From Escherichia coli (lineage in GTDB: Bacteria > Pseudomonadota > Gammaproteobacteria > Enterobacterales > Enterobacteriaceae), in the NCBI RefSeq assembly GCF_011881725.1, contig NZ_JAATUR010000002.1, forward strand, positions 62,001-126,000: 64,000 bases of DNA, read 5' to 3'. This document shows, in pieces, positions 40,896-51,960 of the stretch. Position 1 is the first letter of the stretch. Every line of letters starts with the position of its first letter. The notes under the pieces were generated by a model. That model made no database searches. It worked only from the letters and a program-made list of their open reading frames with translations, and was not told where the DNA came from. The translations under genes and the position numbers were made by a program.

Positions 40896-43800
40896 TGATT
40901 GAACGCGGTAAATTTCGCTCACTGACGCTGATTAACTGGAACGGCTTTTTTGCTCGCACCTTTGACCTTGATGAGCTGGTCACGACGCTTTCCGGCGGTA
41001 ATGGTGCGGGTAAATCCACCACCATGGCGGCGTTTGTTACGGCGCTCATTCCTGACCTGACACTGTTGCACTTCCGTAACACCACGGAAGCTGGGGCCAC
41101 CAGCGGTTCGCGCGATAAAGGTCTGCACGGTAAGTTGAAAGCGGGTGTCTGTTATTCGATGCTCGACACTATTAACTCGCGTCACCAGCGCGTGGTGGTT
41201 GGTGTGCGTCTGCAACAGGTTGCCGGTCGCGATCGTAAAGTTGATATCAAGCCGTTTGCCATCCAGGGACTGCCGATGTCGGTGCAGCCGACGCAACTGG
41301 TGACCGAAACCCTGAACGAACGCCAGGCGCGCGTGCTGCCGCTTAACGAGCTGAAAGACAAGCTTGAGGCGATGGAAGGCGTGCAGTTTAAGCAGTTCAA
41401 CTCCATTACCGATTACCACTCGCTGATGTTCGATCTGGGCATCATCGCGCGTCGTCTGCGCTCAGCGTCTGATCGCAGCAAATTCTATCGTCTGATCGAA
41501 GCTTCGCTGTACGGTGGTATCTCCAGTGCCATTACCCGTTCTCTGCGTGACTACCTGCTGCCGGAAAACAGCGGCGTGCGTAAAGCCTTCCAGGACATGG
41601 AAGCGGCGCTGCGTGAAAACCGTATGACGCTGGAAGCTATTCGCGTCACCCAGTCTGACCGTGACCTGTTTAAGCATCTGATCAGCGAAGCCACCAACTA
41701 CGTTGCGGCGGACTACATGCGTCACGCCAACGAGCGCCGTGTGCATCTCGATAAAGCGCTGGAGTTTCGTCGAGAGCTGCATACTTCACGTCAGCAACTG
41801 GCGGCAGAACAGTACAAACACGTCGATATGGCGCGTGAACTGGCAGAGCACAACGGTGCCGAAGGCGATCTGGAAGCGGATTATCAGGCCGCCAGTGATC
41901 ACCTGAATCTGGTGCAAACCGCTTTGCGTCAGCAGGAGAAGATCGAACGTTACGAAGCGGACCTTGATGAACTGCAGATCCGTCTGGAAGAGCAAAATGA
42001 AGTGGTGGCAGAAGCCATCGAACGCCAGGAAGAGAACGAGGCTCGTGCGGAGGCTGCCGAACTGGAAGTAGACGAGCTGAAAAGCCAGCTTGCTGACTAC
42101 CAGCAGGCGCTGGACGTCCAGCAAACGCGCGCGATCCAGTACAACCAGGCGATTGCTGCGCTTAATCGTGCCAAAGAATTGTGCCATCTGCCGGACTTAA
42201 CCGCCGACAGCGCCGCCGAATGGCTGGAAACCTTCCAGGCGAAAGAGCTGGAAGCGACCGAGAAAATGCTCTCTCTTGAGCAGAAAATGAGCATGGCGCA
42301 AACCGCACATAGCCAGTTTGAGCAGGCTTATCAGCTGGTGGTGGCAATCAACGGCCCGCTGGCGCGTAACGAGGCGTGGGAGGTTGCCCGCGAACTGCTG
42401 CGTGAAGGGGTCGATCAGCGTTACCTGGCTGAGCAGGTTCAGCCGTTGCGGATGCGCTTAAGCGAACTGGAGCAGCGTCTGCGTGAGCAGCAAGATGCTG
42501 AGCGCCTGCTGGCTGATTTCTGCAAACGTCAGGGCAAGAATTTTGATATCAATGAACTGGAAGCCCTGCATCAGGAACTGGAAGCACGTATTGCCTCTCT
42601 TTCCGACAGCGTTTCTAACGCCCGCGAAGAGCGCATGGCGCTGCGTCAGGAGCAGGAGCAACTGCAATCACGCATTCAGAGTTTGATGCAGCGCGCGCCG
42701 GTTTGGCTGGCGGCGCAAAACAGCCTCAACCAGTTGAGCGAGCAGTGCGGCGAAGAGTTCACCTCCAGCCAGGATGTTACAGAATATCTACAACAGTTGC
42801 TGGAGCGTGAGCGCGAAGCGATTGTTGAACGTGATGAAGTGGGCGCACGCAAAAACGCCGTCGATGAAGAGATCGAACGTTTAAGCCAGCCGGGTGGTTC
42901 TGAAGACCAGCGTCTGAATGCGCTGGCGGAGCGTTTTGGTGGCGTGCTGCTGTCAGAAATTTATGACGACGTTAGCCTGGAAGATGCGCCGTACTTTTCC
43001 GCGCTGTACGGCCCGTCTCGTCACGCCATTGTGGTGCCGGACCTGTCACAAGTAGCCGAGCAGCTGGAAGGCTTGACTGATTGTCCGGAAGATCTCTATC
43101 TGATCGAAGGGGATCCGCAGTCGTTTGATGACAGCGTGTTCAGCGTCGATGAGCTGGAAAAAGCGGTGGTGGTGAAAATCGCCGATCGTCAGTGGCGTTA
43201 TTCGCGTTTCCCGGAAGTGCCACTATTTGGTCGTGCTGCACGTGAAAGCCGCATCGAAAGCCTCCATGCCGAGCGTGAAGTGCTTTCCGAACGCTTCGCC
43301 ACGCTCTCCTTTGATGTACAGAAAACTCAGCGTCTGCATCAGGCATTCAGCCGTTTTATCGGCAGCCATCTGGCAGTGGCGTTTGAGTCCGATCCGGAAG
43401 CTGAAATCCGTCAACTGAACAGCCGTCGTGTCGAACTGGAGCGGGCGTTGAGTAATCATGAAAATGATAACCAGCAGCAGCGTGTTCAGTTTGAGCAGGC
43501 GAAAGAGGGCGTTACGGCGCTGAATCGCATTCTGCCGCGTCTCAACCTGCTGGCTGATGACAGCCTGGCGGATCGCGTCGATGAAATCCGCGAACGTCTG
43601 GATGAAGCCCAGGAAGCCGCGCGTTTTGTTCAGCAGTTTGGCAATCAACTGGCGAAACTGGAACCGATCGTTTCGGTATTGCAGAGCGACCCGGAACAGT
43701 TCGAACAGTTAAAAGAAGATTACGCGTACTCTCAGCAGATGCAGCGCGATGCCCGTCAGCAGGCATTTGCTCTGACTGAAGTGGTGCAGCGTCGTGCGCA

Positions 43801-45355
43801 CTTTAGCTACTCTGACTCGGCAGAAATGCTTAGTGGGAACAGCGATCTCAACGAAAAACTGCGTGAACGTCTGGAACAGGCGGAAGCGGAGCGTACCCGC
43901 GCTCGTGAAGCGTTGCGCGGACACGCAGCGCAGTTGAGTCAGTACAACCAGGTGCTGGCTTCGCTGAAAAGTTCTTACGACACCAAAAAAGAGCTACTCA
44001 ACGATCTGCAACGGGAATTACAGGATATCGGTGTGCGTGCTGATAGCGGGGCAGAAGAGCGGGCGCGTATTCGCCGTGACGAGCTGCATGCGCAACTGAG
44101 CAATAACCGTTCACGCCGCAATCAACTGGAAAAAGCGCTTACCTTCTGCGAAGCGGAGATGGACAACCTGACCCGCAAACTGCGCAAGCTGGAGCGGGAT
44201 TACTTTGAGATGCGCGAGCAGGTAGTGACCGCCAAAGCGGGCTGGTGTGCAGTCATGCGCATGGTGAAAGATAACGGCGTTGAGCGCCGCTTACACCGTC
44301 GCGAGCTGGCTTATCTCTCTGCTGATGATTTGCGCTCTATGTCGGATAAGGCGTTAGGTGCGTTACGTCTGGCGGTGGCGGATAACGAACATCTGCGCGA
44401 TGTGCTGCGCATGTCAGAAGATCCAAAACGTCCGGAGCGTAAAATCCAGTTCTTCGTGGCGGTTTATCAGCATCTGCGTGAACGTATTCGTCAGGATATT
44501 ATTCGTACCGATGATCCGGTGGAAGCTATCGAGCAGATGGAGATTGAACTTAGCCGTCTGACCGAAGAGTTGACCTCCCGCGAGCAGAAACTGGCGATCA
44601 GTTCCCGCAGCGTGGCGAATATTATTCGCAAAACCATTCAGCGCGAGCAGAACCGTATCCGTATGCTCAACCAGGGTTTGCAGAGCGTATCGTTCGGTCA
44701 GGTGAACAGTGTACGTCTGAACGTGAACGTGCGTGAAACTCACGCCATGCTGCTTGACGTGCTTTCAGAACAGCATGAGCAACATCAGGATCTGTTCAAG
44801 AGCAACCGTCTGACCTTCTCGGAGGCGCTGGCAAAACTGTATCAGCGACTTAACCCACAAATTGATATGGGCCAGCGCACGCCGCAGACCATTGGTGAAG
44901 AACTTCTGGATTATCGTAACTATCTGGAGATGGAAGTTGAGGTTAACCGTGGTTCCGATGGCTGGCTGCGCGCGGAGTCTGGCGCACTGTCGACCGGTGA
45001 GGCTATCGGTACCGGTATGTCGATTCTGGTGATGGTGGTACAGAGCTGGGAAGATGAATCTCGGCGACTGCGCGGTAAGGATATCTCTCCTTGCCGTCTG
45101 CTATTCCTCGATGAAGCAGCGCGACTGGACGCCCGTTCTATCGCTACGCTGTTTGAATTGTGTGAACGTTTGCAAATGCAGCTCATCATCGCGGCACCTG
45201 AAAATATCAGCCCGGAGAAAGGCACTACCTATAAACTGGTGCGTAAAGTCTTCCAGAATACCGAACACGTTCACGTAGTCGGCCTACGAGGATTTGCGCC
45301 GCAACTCCCTGAAACGCTTCCAGGAACAGACGAAGCGCCTTCTCAGGCAAGTTAA
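40895..45355 (+). CDS. mukB: Chromosome partition protein MukB (SMC-like ATPase)
   Basis: MukB is the large SMC-like ATPase of the bacterial condensin that organises and segregates the chromosome and binds topoisomerase IV. The 1486-residue protein starts with the head Walker [10 protein letters not shown] (about residues 33-41). Two long coiled-coil arms (about 300-650 and 800-1200) flank the hinge (about 670-780). The C-terminal head has the signature around [12 protein letters not shown] and Walker [12 protein letters not shown]. It is the last gene of the cmoM-mukFEB operon. Confidence 0.99.
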   Translation: MIERGKFRSLTLINWNGFFARTFDLDELVTTLSGGNGAGKSTTMAAFVTALIPDLTLLHFRNTTEAGATSGSRDKGLHGKLKAGVCYSMLDTINSRHQRVVVGVRLQQVAGRDRKVDIKPFAIQGLPMSVQPTQLVTETLNERQARVLPLNELKDKLEAMEGVQFKQFNSITDYHSLMFDLGIIARRLRSASDRSKFYRLIEASLYGGISSAITRSLRDYLLPENSGVRKAFQDMEAALRENRMTLEAIRVTQSDRDLFKHLISEATNYVAADYMRHANERRVHLDKALEFRRELHTSRQQLAAEQYKHVDMARELAEHNGAEGDLEADYQAASDHLNLVQTALRQQEKIERYEADLDELQIRLEEQNEVVAEAIERQEENEARAEAAELEVDELKSQLADYQQALDVQQTRAIQYNQAIAALNRAKELCHLPDLTADSAAEWLETFQAKELEATEKMLSLEQKMSMAQTAHSQFEQAYQLVVAINGPLARNEAWEVARELLREGVDQRYLAEQVQPLRMRLSELEQRLREQQDAERLLADFCKRQGKNFDINELEALHQELEARIASLSDSVSNAREERMALRQEQEQLQSRIQSLMQRAPVWLAAQNSLNQLSEQCGEEFTSSQDVTEYLQQLLEREREAIVERDEVGARKNAVDEEIERLSQPGGSEDQRLNALAERFGGVLLSEIYDDVSLEDAPYFSALYGPSRHAIVVPDLSQVAEQLEGLTDCPEDLYLIEGDPQSFDDSVFSVDELEKAVVVKIADRQWRYSRFPEVPLFGRAARESRIESLHAEREVLSERFATLSFDVQKTQRLHQAFSRFIGSHLAVAFESDPEAEIRQLNSRRVELERALSNHENDNQQQRVQFEQAKEGVTALNRILPRLNLLADDSLADRVDEIRERLDEAQEAARFVQQFGNQLAKLEPIVSVLQSDPEQFEQLKEDYAYSQQMQRDARQQAFALTEVVQRRAHFSYSDSAEMLSGNSDLNEKLRERLEQAEAERTRAREALRGHAAQLSQYNQVLASLKSSYDTKKELLNDLQRELQDIGVRADSGAEERARIRRDELHAQLSNNRSRRNQLEKALTFCEAEMDNLTRKLRKLERDYFEMREQVVTAKAGWCAVMRMVKDNGVERRLHRRELAYLSADDLRSMSDKALGALRLAVADNEHLRDVLRMSEDPKRPERKIQFFVAVYQHLRERIRQDIIRTDDPVEAIEQMEIELSRLTEELTSREQKLAISSRSVANIIRKTIQREQNRIRMLNQGLQSVSFGQVNSVRLNVNVRETHAMLLDVLSEQHEQHQDLFKSNRLTFSEALAKLYQRLNPQIDMGQRTPQTIGEELLDYRNYLEMEVEVNRGSDGWLRAESGALSTGEAIGTGMSILVMVVQSWEDESRRLRGKDISPCRLLFLDEAARLDARSIATLFELCERLQMQLIIAAPENISPEKGTTYKLVRKVFQNTEHVHVVGLRGFAPQLPETLPGTDEAPSQAS

Positions 45356-45359
45356 GTTC

Positions 45360-45388
45360 AAGGCGGCAGCGATGCCGCCTTTTTTTTC
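45360..45388 (+). terminator. Terminator of mukB operon
   Basis: AAGGCGGCA-GCGA-TGCCGCCTT, a 9-bp stem with a GNRA tetraloop, is followed by TTTTTTT five bases after the stop codon. Confidence 0.94.
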
Positions 45389-45439
45389 GAAAAACTCCGT
45401 TTCTGCACTAAAAAAATTCCGCATTATGGTGCGCTTTTC

Positions 45440-45454
45440 TTTAAACTTCTTTAC
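45440..45454 (-). promoter_or_regulatory. Candidate CpxR box upstream of ldtD
   Basis: On the minus strand GTAAA-GAAGT-TTAAA matches the CpxR consensus GTAAA-N5-GTAAA with one mismatch. ldtD is reported to be induced by the Cpx envelope-stress system. The site is about 160 nt before the start. Confidence 0.45.
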
Positions 45455-45612
45455 ATTAGGCTATGTAAAAACGTACCGACGTTTATATACTGAAGATGAG
45501 CCGGATAAGTAACAGGCTTGCTCGTCATACTTTCATGAGTATTGGCGTTGTAAAGGCAGTTAAGATAAAACTGCCTGGCTATTCAGAGTATGATAAAAAC
45601 AGGGGGCAAGGG

Positions 45613-47460
45613 ATGTTGCTTAACATGATGTGTGGTCGTCGGCTTTCGGCAATCAGTTTGTGCCTGGCCGTAACATTCGCTCCACTGTTCAGTGTGCAGG
45701 CTGATGAGCCTGAAGTTATCCCTGGTGACAGCCCGGTGGCTGTAAGCGAACAGGGAGATGTACAGCCGCAGGCGCAAGCCACGGCAATAATGGCGGGGAT
45801 CCAACCGCTACCTGAAGGTGCGGCAGAAAGGGCCCGCACGCAAATTGAATCACAACTACCTGCAGGTTATAAGCCGGTTTATCTTAACCAGCTTCAACTG
45901 TTGTATGCCGCACGCGATATGCAGCCGATGTGGGAAAATCGTGATGCAGTCAAAGCTTTCCAGCAGCAGCTGGCGGAAGTGGCGATTGCCGGTTTTCAAC
46001 CGCAGTTTAACAAATGGGTGGAGTTACTTACTGACCCTGGCGTTAACGGTATGGCACGCGATGTGGTGCTATCAGATGCAATGATGGGGTATCTCCATTT
46101 CGTTGCAAACATTCCGGTAAAAGGTACTCGCTGGCTGTACAGCAGTAAACCTTATGCGCTCTCAACACCGCCGCTCTCGGTCATTAACCGTTGGCAGGTG
46201 GCGCTGGATAACGGTCAACTGCCCACGTTTGTCGCAGGGTTAGCACCACAGCATCCGCAATATTCAGCAATGCATGAATCTTTACTGACCTTATTGAGTG
46301 ACTCCAAACCGTGGCCGCAACTGATCGGTAAAGCAACGCTGCGTCCTGGTCAATGGAGTAACGACGTCCCGGCGCTGCGCGAAATTTTGCAGCGTACGGG
46401 CATGCTCGAAGGTGGGCCGAAAATAGCACTGCCGGGTGATGAAACATCGACAGGCGCGGTAGTTAGCCCGTCTGCCGCTGCAATCGAAACCGCTGAAACT
46501 AAGCCGATGGATAAGCAAACTACAGCTCGCAGTAAACCTGCGCCAGCCGTCCGAGCTGCTTATGATCATGAACTGGTGGAAGCCGTTAAACGTTTTCAGG
46601 CATGGCAAGGATTGGGGGCAGATGGCGCTATTGGCCCGGCAACGCGAGACTGGTTAAACGTCACGCCAGCACAGCGTGCTGGCGTGCTGGCCCTCAATAT
46701 CCAAAGATTGCGCTTGCTGCCATCCGAGCTTTCAACAGGCATCATGGTTAATATTCCGGCCTATTCGCTGGTCTATTACCAGAATGGCAATCAGGTGCTG
46801 GATTCGCGGGTCATTGTCGGTCGTCCCGATCGCAAAACGCCAATGATGAGCAGTGCCTTAAACAATGTAGTAGTAAACCCGCCGTGGAACGTACCACCGA
46901 CGCTGGCACGCAAAGATATTCTGCCAAAGGTGCGTAACGATCCGGGGTATCTTGAAAGCCATGGCTATACAGTTATGCGTGGCTGGAACAGTAAAGATGC
47001 GCTTGACCCGTGGCAGATTGACTGGTCGACGATAACCGCATCAAATTTGCCGTTCCGCTTCCAGCAAGCACCTGGCCCGCGAAATTCGCTAGGACGGTAT
47101 AAATTTAATATGCCGAGTACAGACGCTATCTATTTGCATGACACGCCTAATCACAATCTTTTCAAACGTGATACTCGCGCGTTGAGTTCTGGCTGTGTGC
47201 GGGTGAATAAGGCGTCGGATTTGGCAAATATGCTGCTGCAGGATGCTGGCTGGAATGATAAGCGTATCTCCGATGCTCTGAAGCGGGGAGATACCCGTTA
47301 CGTCAATATCCGTCAATCGATACCGGTTAATCTTTACTATCTGACCGCCTTTGTTGGCGCAGATGGTCGTACCCAATATCGTACAGATATTTACAATTAT
47401 GATCTGCCTGCTCGATCCAGCTCACAAATTGTCTCAAAAGCGGAACAATTAATCAGGTAA
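45613..47460 (+). CDS. ldtD: Murein L,D-transpeptidase LdtD (YcbB)
   Basis: LdtD forms 3-3 (DAP-DAP) crosslinks in peptidoglycan and gives beta-lactam resistance when overproduced. I use the ATG at 45613 (615 residues), which follows AAGGG; the frame is open 39 codons upstream but lacks signal-peptide character. A signal peptide ends near NVQADEP-like residues (here FSVQADEPE). A peptidoglycan-binding domain ([17 protein letters not shown]) follows, then the YkuD domain with the catalytic Cys in [10 protein letters not shown]. It lies just after the mukB terminator with its own promoter. Confidence 0.95.
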   Translation: MLLNMMCGRRLSAISLCLAVTFAPLFSVQADEPEVIPGDSPVAVSEQGDVQPQAQATAIMAGIQPLPEGAAERARTQIESQLPAGYKPVYLNQLQLLYAARDMQPMWENRDAVKAFQQQLAEVAIAGFQPQFNKWVELLTDPGVNGMARDVVLSDAMMGYLHFVANIPVKGTRWLYSSKPYALSTPPLSVINRWQVALDNGQLPTFVAGLAPQHPQYSAMHESLLTLLSDSKPWPQLIGKATLRPGQWSNDVPALREILQRTGMLEGGPKIALPGDETSTGAVVSPSAAAIETAETKPMDKQTTARSKPAPAVRAAYDHELVEAVKRFQAWQGLGADGAIGPATRDWLNVTPAQRAGVLALNIQRLRLLPSELSTGIMVNIPAYSLVYYQNGNQVLDSRVIVGRPDRKTPMMSSALNNVVVNPPWNVPPTLARKDILPKVRNDPGYLESHGYTVMRGWNSKDALDPWQIDWSTITASNLPFRFQQAPGPRNSLGRYKFNMPSTDAIYLHDTPNHNLFKRDTRALSSGCVRVNKASDLANMLLQDAGWNDKRISDALKRGDTRYVNIRQSIPVNLYYLTAFVGADGRTQYRTDIYNYDLPARSSSQIVSKAEQLIR

Positions 47461-47506
47461 ATGAAGTAGTTCGGGAAAATCTGTTGTCGTAATAATTGGC
47501 ATTTTC

Positions 47507-47529
47507 GGGGGCTATTCTCTGTAGCCCCC
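47507..47529 (+). other. Stem-loop between ldtD and mepK
   Basis: GGGGGCTA-TTCTCTG-TAGCCCCC is an 8-bp GC-rich stem about 47 nt after the ldtD stop codon. The following bases (GTCACTG) are not T-rich, so termination would need Rho. It could equally lie in the mepK leader. Confidence 0.5.
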
Positions 47530-47640
47530 GTCACTGCTGGGGTTGAGTCATCTTGACGTCAGCTTTATGGGCGGTTAAGGTGCCTCTTGTGCGCCAGAAG
47601 TGCATATAAACGATAACATTGACCTGTAGACTTGATTATC

Positions 47641-48189
47641 ATGGACAAATTCGACGCTAATCGCCGCAAATTGTTGGCGCTTGGTGGCGTTGCACTTGGT
47701 GCCGCCATCCTGCCGACGCCTACATTTGCGACACTCTCTACCCCACGTCCGCGCATTTTGACACTTAACAATCTCCATACCGGAGAGTCAATTAAGGCGG
47801 AGTTTTTCGATGGCAGAGGCTATATTCAGGAAGAATTGGCAAAACTAAACCATTTTTTCCGCGATTTCCGCGCGAACAAAATAAAGTCCATCGACCCAGG
47901 ATTATTCGACCAGTTGTATCGCCTGCAAGGGTTATTAGGCACTCGCAAACCGGTACAACTCATTTCCGGTTACCGCTCTATTGACACCAATAATGAATTA
48001 CGCGCCCACAGTCGTGGAGTAGCAAAGAAAAGCTATCACACTAAAGGGCAGGCGATGGACTTCCATATTGAAGGTGTCGCGTTAAGCAATATTCGCAAAG
48101 CAGCGTTATCTATGCGCGCAGGTGGTGTAGGATATTACCCACGCAGTAACTTTGTGCATATTGATACCGGGCCAGCGCGGCACTGGTAA
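47641..48189 (+). CDS. mepK: Murein endopeptidase MepK (YcbK, peptidase M15A fold)
   Basis: MepK cleaves mDAP-mDAP crosslinks in peptidoglycan, complementing LdtD-type activity. The 182-residue protein has a twin-arginine-type signal (RRKLLALGGVALGAA), so it is likely exported by Tat. The zinc-site residues are in SYHTKGQAMDFHIEG and FVHIDTG. The start at 47641 matches the E. coli length; upstream in-frame codons add only MII. No Shine-Dalgarno is visible. It sits between ldtD and gloC. Confidence 0.94.
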   Translation: MDKFDANRRKLLALGGVALGAAILPTPTFATLSTPRPRILTLNNLHTGESIKAEFFDGRGYIQEELAKLNHFFRDFRANKIKSIDPGLFDQLYRLQGLLGTRKPVQLISGYRSIDTNNELRAHSRGVAKKSYHTKGQAMDFHIEGVALSNIRKAALSMRAGGVGYYPRSNFVHIDTGPARHW

Positions 48190-48215
48190 CAATAGCTTAA
48201 CGAAACAGGGGCAGT

Positions 48216-48863
48216 ATGAACTATCGTATTATTCCGGTCACCGCATTCTCCCAGAACTGTTCATTGATCTGGTGTGAGCAAACTCACCTGGCCGCACTGG
48301 TTGATCCTGGCGGCGATGCGGAAAAAATCAAACAGGAAGTTGACGCCAGCGGCCTGACGCTAATGCAGATCCTGCTGACTCATGGTCATCTGGACCACGT
48401 TGGCGCAGCGGCGGAACTGGCACAACACTACGGCGTGCCAGTGCTTGGTCCGGAAAAAGAAGATGAGTTCTGGCTGCAAGGCTTGCCTGCGCAGAGTCGC
48501 ATGTTTGGCCTGGAAGAGTGTCAGCCATTAACACCAGATCGCTGGCTGAATGAAGGCGACACCATCAGCATAGGGAATGTGACTTTACAGGTGTTACATT
48601 GTCCAGGGCATACGCCGGGCCACGTGGTTTTCTTTGATAATCAGGCTAAACTGCTGATTTCTGGTGACGTTCTTTTCAAAGGCGGAGTAGGGCGCAGTGA
48701 CTTCCCACGAGGTGATCACAATCAACTAATTGCCTCTATCAAGGATAAACTGCTGCCACTTGGTGATGACGTGACGTTTATACCTGGTCACGGGCCGTTA
48801 TCAACCCTCGGCTATGAGCGGTTGCATAACCCCTTCCTGCAAGACGAAATGCCTGTCTGGTAA
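48216..48863 (+). CDS. gloC: Hydroxyacylglutathione hydrolase GloC (glyoxalase II type, YcbL)
   Basis: GloC is a metallo-beta-lactamase-fold thioesterase that hydrolyses S-lactoylglutathione, the second step of methylglyoxal detoxification. The 215-residue protein shows the metal motif [11 protein letters not shown] and later ligands in [10 protein letters not shown] and FIPGHGP. It begins 26 nt after mepK, and a shared terminator separates it from aspC. Confidence 0.95.
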   Translation: MNYRIIPVTAFSQNCSLIWCEQTHLAALVDPGGDAEKIKQEVDASGLTLMQILLTHGHLDHVGAAAELAQHYGVPVLGPEKEDEFWLQGLPAQSRMFGLEECQPLTPDRWLNEGDTISIGNVTLQVLHCPGHTPGHVVFFDNQAKLLISGDVLFKGGVGRSDFPRGDHNQLIASIKDKLLPLGDDVTFIPGHGPLSTLGYERLHNPFLQDEMPVW

Positions 48864-48871
48864 AGGTGCAT

Positions 48872-48905
48872 AAAAAAGCCCGCTTTCGAAGCGGGCTTCG
48901 TTTTA
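48872..48905. terminator. Bidirectional terminator between gloC and aspC
   Basis: AAGCCCGCTT-TCG-AAGCGGGCTT is a 10-bp stem flanked by A runs on the left and CGTTTT on the right, so it can stop both convergent genes. Confidence 0.9.
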
Positions 48906-48913
48906 GCTAGCCT

Positions 48914-50104
48914 TTACAGTACAGCCACAATCGCTTCGCACAGCGGCGCCATGTTATCTGGCGTCATTCCGGCCACATTCACTCGACCGGAAGCAACTGC
49001 ATACACGCCAAACTCTTCACGTAGACGCAATACCTGTTCTTTAGTCAGTCCACTGAAAGAGAACATACCATTCTGTTTGATGATAAAGCTAAAGTCGCGG
49101 TTTGCGCCTTTCTCCTGCAGCGTATTAACGAACAACTGACGCATGCGCTGAATACGCTGGCGCATATCGGTCAGCTCTTGTTCCCAGATTGCATGCAAAG
49201 CATCGTTGCTCAGGATTGTGGCAACAACCGAAGCCCCATGAGCTGGTGGGTTAGAATAGTTTGCGCGAATTACTGCTTTCATCTGGCTGAATGCACGATC
49301 GACAGTTTCACTGTCTGCGGCAACCAGGGTGCAGGCGCCTACGCGTTCGTTGTACAGGCCAAAGTTCTTAGAGTAGGAACTGGCGACGATCAGCTCTTTA
49401 TGCAGAGCCGCGAAAGCGCGCAGACCTTCAGCATCCTCTTCCAGACCACGAGCAAACCCCTGGTAAGCGAAGTCAAATAGAGGCAGCCAACCTTTCTCAA
49501 CAGAAAGTTGTGCCAGTGTTTGCCATTGCCCCAGTGTCGGATCGATGCCGGTAGGGTTATGGCAGCAGCCGTGGAACAGGACAACGTCACCAGCCTGAGC
49601 TTCGTTCAGGCTGTTAATAAGTGCGTCAAAGTCCAGAGCGTGGTTTTCCGCATCGTAATAAGCATATTCGCGAACTTCCAGACCCGCAGAGTTAAAGACG
49701 CTCTTATGGTTCGGCCAGCTTGGGTTGCTCACCCACACACGCTTAACACTGGTATTTTTTGCCAGGAAATCGGCAGCCACGCGAAGTGCGCCAGTACCAC
49801 CCGGGGTCTGGGCTGTGTGAGCTCGTTTGTCATTGATCAGGGCGCTACCTTTACCAAACAGCAGTTCCTGAGTGCAGCGACCAAATTCAGGGATACCGTC
49901 GATGCCGAGGTAATTTTTGGTGGTTTCATTTTCGAGCAGATACTGTTCAGCCTTTTTCACGCTGGTCAGTACCGGGGTTTTGCCCGTCTCATCTTTATAG
50001 ACACCAATCCCGAGGTTAATTTTGCCGGGACGTTCATCGGCACGAAACAGATCGGCCAGGCCCAGAATCGGGTCGGCAGGAGCGGCGGTAATGTTCTCAA
50101 ACAT
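48914..50104 (-). CDS. aspC: Aspartate aminotransferase
   Basis: AspC interconverts aspartate/2-oxoglutarate with oxaloacetate/glutamate and also acts on aromatic amino acids. The 396-residue PLP enzyme has the Schiff-base lysine in [11 protein letters not shown] (about Lys246) and the conserved [13 protein letters not shown] segment. It lies 184 nt beyond the ompF stop and is separated from ompF by a terminator. Confidence 0.98.
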   Translation of the reverse strand: MFENITAAPADPILGLADLFRADERPGKINLGIGVYKDETGKTPVLTSVKKAEQYLLENETTKNYLGIDGIPEFGRCTQELLFGKGSALINDKRAHTAQTPGGTGALRVAADFLAKNTSVKRVWVSNPSWPNHKSVFNSAGLEVREYAYYDAENHALDFDALINSLNEAQAGDVVLFHGCCHNPTGIDPTLGQWQTLAQLSVEKGWLPLFDFAYQGFARGLEEDAEGLRAFAALHKELIVASSYSKNFGLYNERVGACTLVAADSETVDRAFSQMKAVIRANYSNPPAHGASVVATILSNDALHAIWEQELTDMRQRIQRMRQLFVNTLQEKGANRDFSFIIKQNGMFSFSGLTKEQVLRLREEFGVYAVASGRVNVAGMTPDNMAPLCEAIVAVL

Positions 50105-50233
50105 GACGAGGTTCCATTATGGTTACAGAAGGGAAGTCCGCTATCAGGGTAACGGGAGATTTACAAAATTCCAACTATTACTGATGAAAACGCAGGCTGT
50201 TTTTGCAAGACGTGAGATTGCTCTGGAAGGCAT

Positions 50234-50263
50234 AAAAAAAACAGGACCAAAGTCCTGTTTTTT
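50234..50263 (-). terminator. Terminator of ompF
   Basis: AACAGGAC / GTCCTGTT forms an 8-bp stem with A and T runs on both sides; on the minus strand the T tract follows the stem directly. Confidence 0.92.
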
Positions 50264-50288
50264 CGGTATTTAACAAAAAGATCTGCTA

Positions 50289-51359
50289 TTAGAACTGGTA
50301 AACGATACCCACCGCAACGGTGTCATCAGAACCTACGCCCAGTTTGTTGTCAGAATCGATCTGGTTGATGATGTAGTCAACATAGGTGGACATGTTTTTG
50401 TTGAAGTAGTAGGTTGCGCCCACTTCAACGTAGTTCACCAGATCAACATCACCGATACCTTCTACGTCTTTCGCTTTAGATTTGGTGTAAGCGATGGACG
50501 GACGCAGACCGAAGTCGAACTGATATTGCGCAACTAACAGGACGTCTTGTGTTTTGTTGGCAAAGCCGCCAGTGATCGGGGTAGCATTACGGGTTTCACC
50601 GTAGTTCGCTGCCAGGTAGATGTTGTTTGCATCATACTTCAGGCCGGTTGCCCACTGTTCAGCTTTTTTGCCTTTGCCAAGGGTAGCCTCTTCCTGCAGG
50701 TTGGTACGATCAGCTGCACCATAAGCACCAACGATACCAAAGCCTTCGAATTCGTAGCTGATGGAGCCGCCAACACCGTCGCCGTTAGAACGACGTGCAG
50801 TGTCACGTTCGTTTTTACCCAGGTACTGAACAGCGAAGTTCAGGCCATCAACCAGACCAAAGAAGTTGGAGTTACGGTAAGTTGCAACGCCGCCAACACG
50901 ACCAACGAAGAAGTCATCGCTGTATGCAGTGTCACCACCAAATTCTGGCAGCATATCGGTGTAACCCAGTGCGTCATAAACAACACCATAGTTACGACCG
51001 TAATCGATTGAGCCAGCATCAGCAAATTTCAGACCAGCGAATGCCAGACGGGTTTTGTTGCCAGTTTGAGCGTCAGTACCTTCAGAGTTGTTACCCTGGA
51101 AGTTGTATTCCCACTGACCGTAACCGGTCAGATCAGAATTGATTTGAGTTTCCCCTTTAAAACCAAGACGGGCATAGGTCATATCGCCATTGCCACCGTA
51201 ACTGTTTTCACCGTTACCCTTGGAGAAATAATGCAGACCGACAGCTTTACCGTACAGATCCAGTTTGTTGCCATCTTTGTTATAGATTTCCGCAGCGTTA
51301 GCGGTACCTGCTACCAACAGAGCAGGAACAACCACTGCCAGAATATTGCGCTTCATCAT
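50289..51359 (-). CDS. ompF: Outer-membrane porin F (variant surface loops)
   Basis: OmpF is the general trimeric porin for small solutes and a receptor for colicins and some phages. The 356-residue precursor has a 22-residue signal (MMKRNILA to GTANA) and the mature AEIYNKDG start, and ends in the usual IVYQF. The constriction loop PEFGGD is intact. It is 6 residues shorter than the 362-residue K-12 protein: the surface loop after NATPIT goes straight to GGFANK. The preceding loop reads [10 protein letters not shown] instead of the K-12 EAQPLGNGKK. Osmolarity control is expected through the OmpR boxes at 51509-51569, and MicF sRNA binding at the start region. Confidence 0.97.
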   Translation of the reverse strand: MMKRNILAVVVPALLVAGTANAAEIYNKDGNKLDLYGKAVGLHYFSKGNGENSYGGNGDMTYARLGFKGETQINSDLTGYGQWEYNFQGNNSEGTDAQTGNKTRLAFAGLKFADAGSIDYGRNYGVVYDALGYTDMLPEFGGDTAYSDDFFVGRVGGVATYRNSNFFGLVDGLNFAVQYLGKNERDTARRSNGDGVGGSISYEFEGFGIVGAYGAADRTNLQEEATLGKGKKAEQWATGLKYDANNIYLAANYGETRNATPITGGFANKTQDVLLVAQYQFDFGLRPSIAYTKSKAKDVEGIGDVDLVNYVEVGATYYFNKNMSTYVDYIINQIDSDNKLGVGSDDTVAVGIVYQF

Positions 51360-51508
51360 TATTTATTACCCTCATGGTTTTTTTTATAACACCTGCCACT
51401 GCCGTCAATAAGTTCTGTCAATAAAAATTTACGGAACTATTGATGAGAGTTTGGTGTCTTTATGTGTCTGCAGGCATCTTTCCATTCAAACTAACGTTTC
51501 GCTACCGT

Positions 51509-51569
51509 GAAAGTGCTACAAATATAAAGATATAGTTACAAAAAGAAAAAACATGTAACTAAAAGTAAA
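51509..51569 (-). promoter_or_regulatory. OmpR binding boxes F1-F3 of the ompF promoter
   Basis: Read on the minus strand, three consecutive 20-nt boxes align with the known ones: F1 TTTACTTTTAGTTACATGTT (51550-51569), F2 TTTTCTTTTTGTAACTATAT (51530-51549) and F3 TTTATATTTGTAGCACTTTC (51509-51528). F3 and the bases after it match K-12 closely, while F2 differs at several positions. Confidence 0.85.
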
Positions 51570-51922
51570 AAATAAGGAACTTTGTGAACACCGTCATATT
51601 TCCATATAAGTGTGATGATATTTACAGTAATTTTTATCTATTTATATGATTTCCTTATATTTAAATTAACTAAACGGAAATTTTATTTCTGATGATTTCT
51701 CCCTGCCGTTTCACTAACTCACACTTTCAGGCGTCCAGAAAGCCAAAAACAAGTATAAAAATTGTGCTATCAGATAAGAAATGACTAATCCGCAATAAGA
51801 TTAAGGTTGTTTTTTGTTCATAAATATTTCAGAGAAATATTCCGTAACAGGAAGAGGGGCCTTGAGGGGTTGCAAATAGATTGATTGACTTCACAAACAG
51901 ATAACTTGACAGAAGGGGATAA

Positions 51923-51953
51923 AAAAGAGCCAGCGGGCGCTGACTCTTTCAGG
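51923..51953 (-). terminator. Terminator of asnS
   Basis: On the minus strand AAGAGTCAGCG-CCC-GCTGGCTCTT runs into TTTT, starting a few bases after the asnS stop codon. Confidence 0.9.
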
Positions 51954-51960
51954 AAGTGAA

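Larger units (their letters stand above)
51360..51960 (-). promoter_or_regulatory. ompF upstream regulatory region (asnS-ompF gap, 601 bp)
   Basis: There is no gene in this gap. It carries the asnS terminator at its far end, the OmpR boxes at 51509-51569, and an untranslated leader of roughly 110 nt before the ompF start codon. The part from 51570 to 51925 is very AT-rich and holds an 8-bp inverted repeat AATATTTC / GAAATATT at 51823-51841. In E. coli the distant part contains an IHF site and a fourth OmpR site, which I could not position. Confidence 0.75.
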
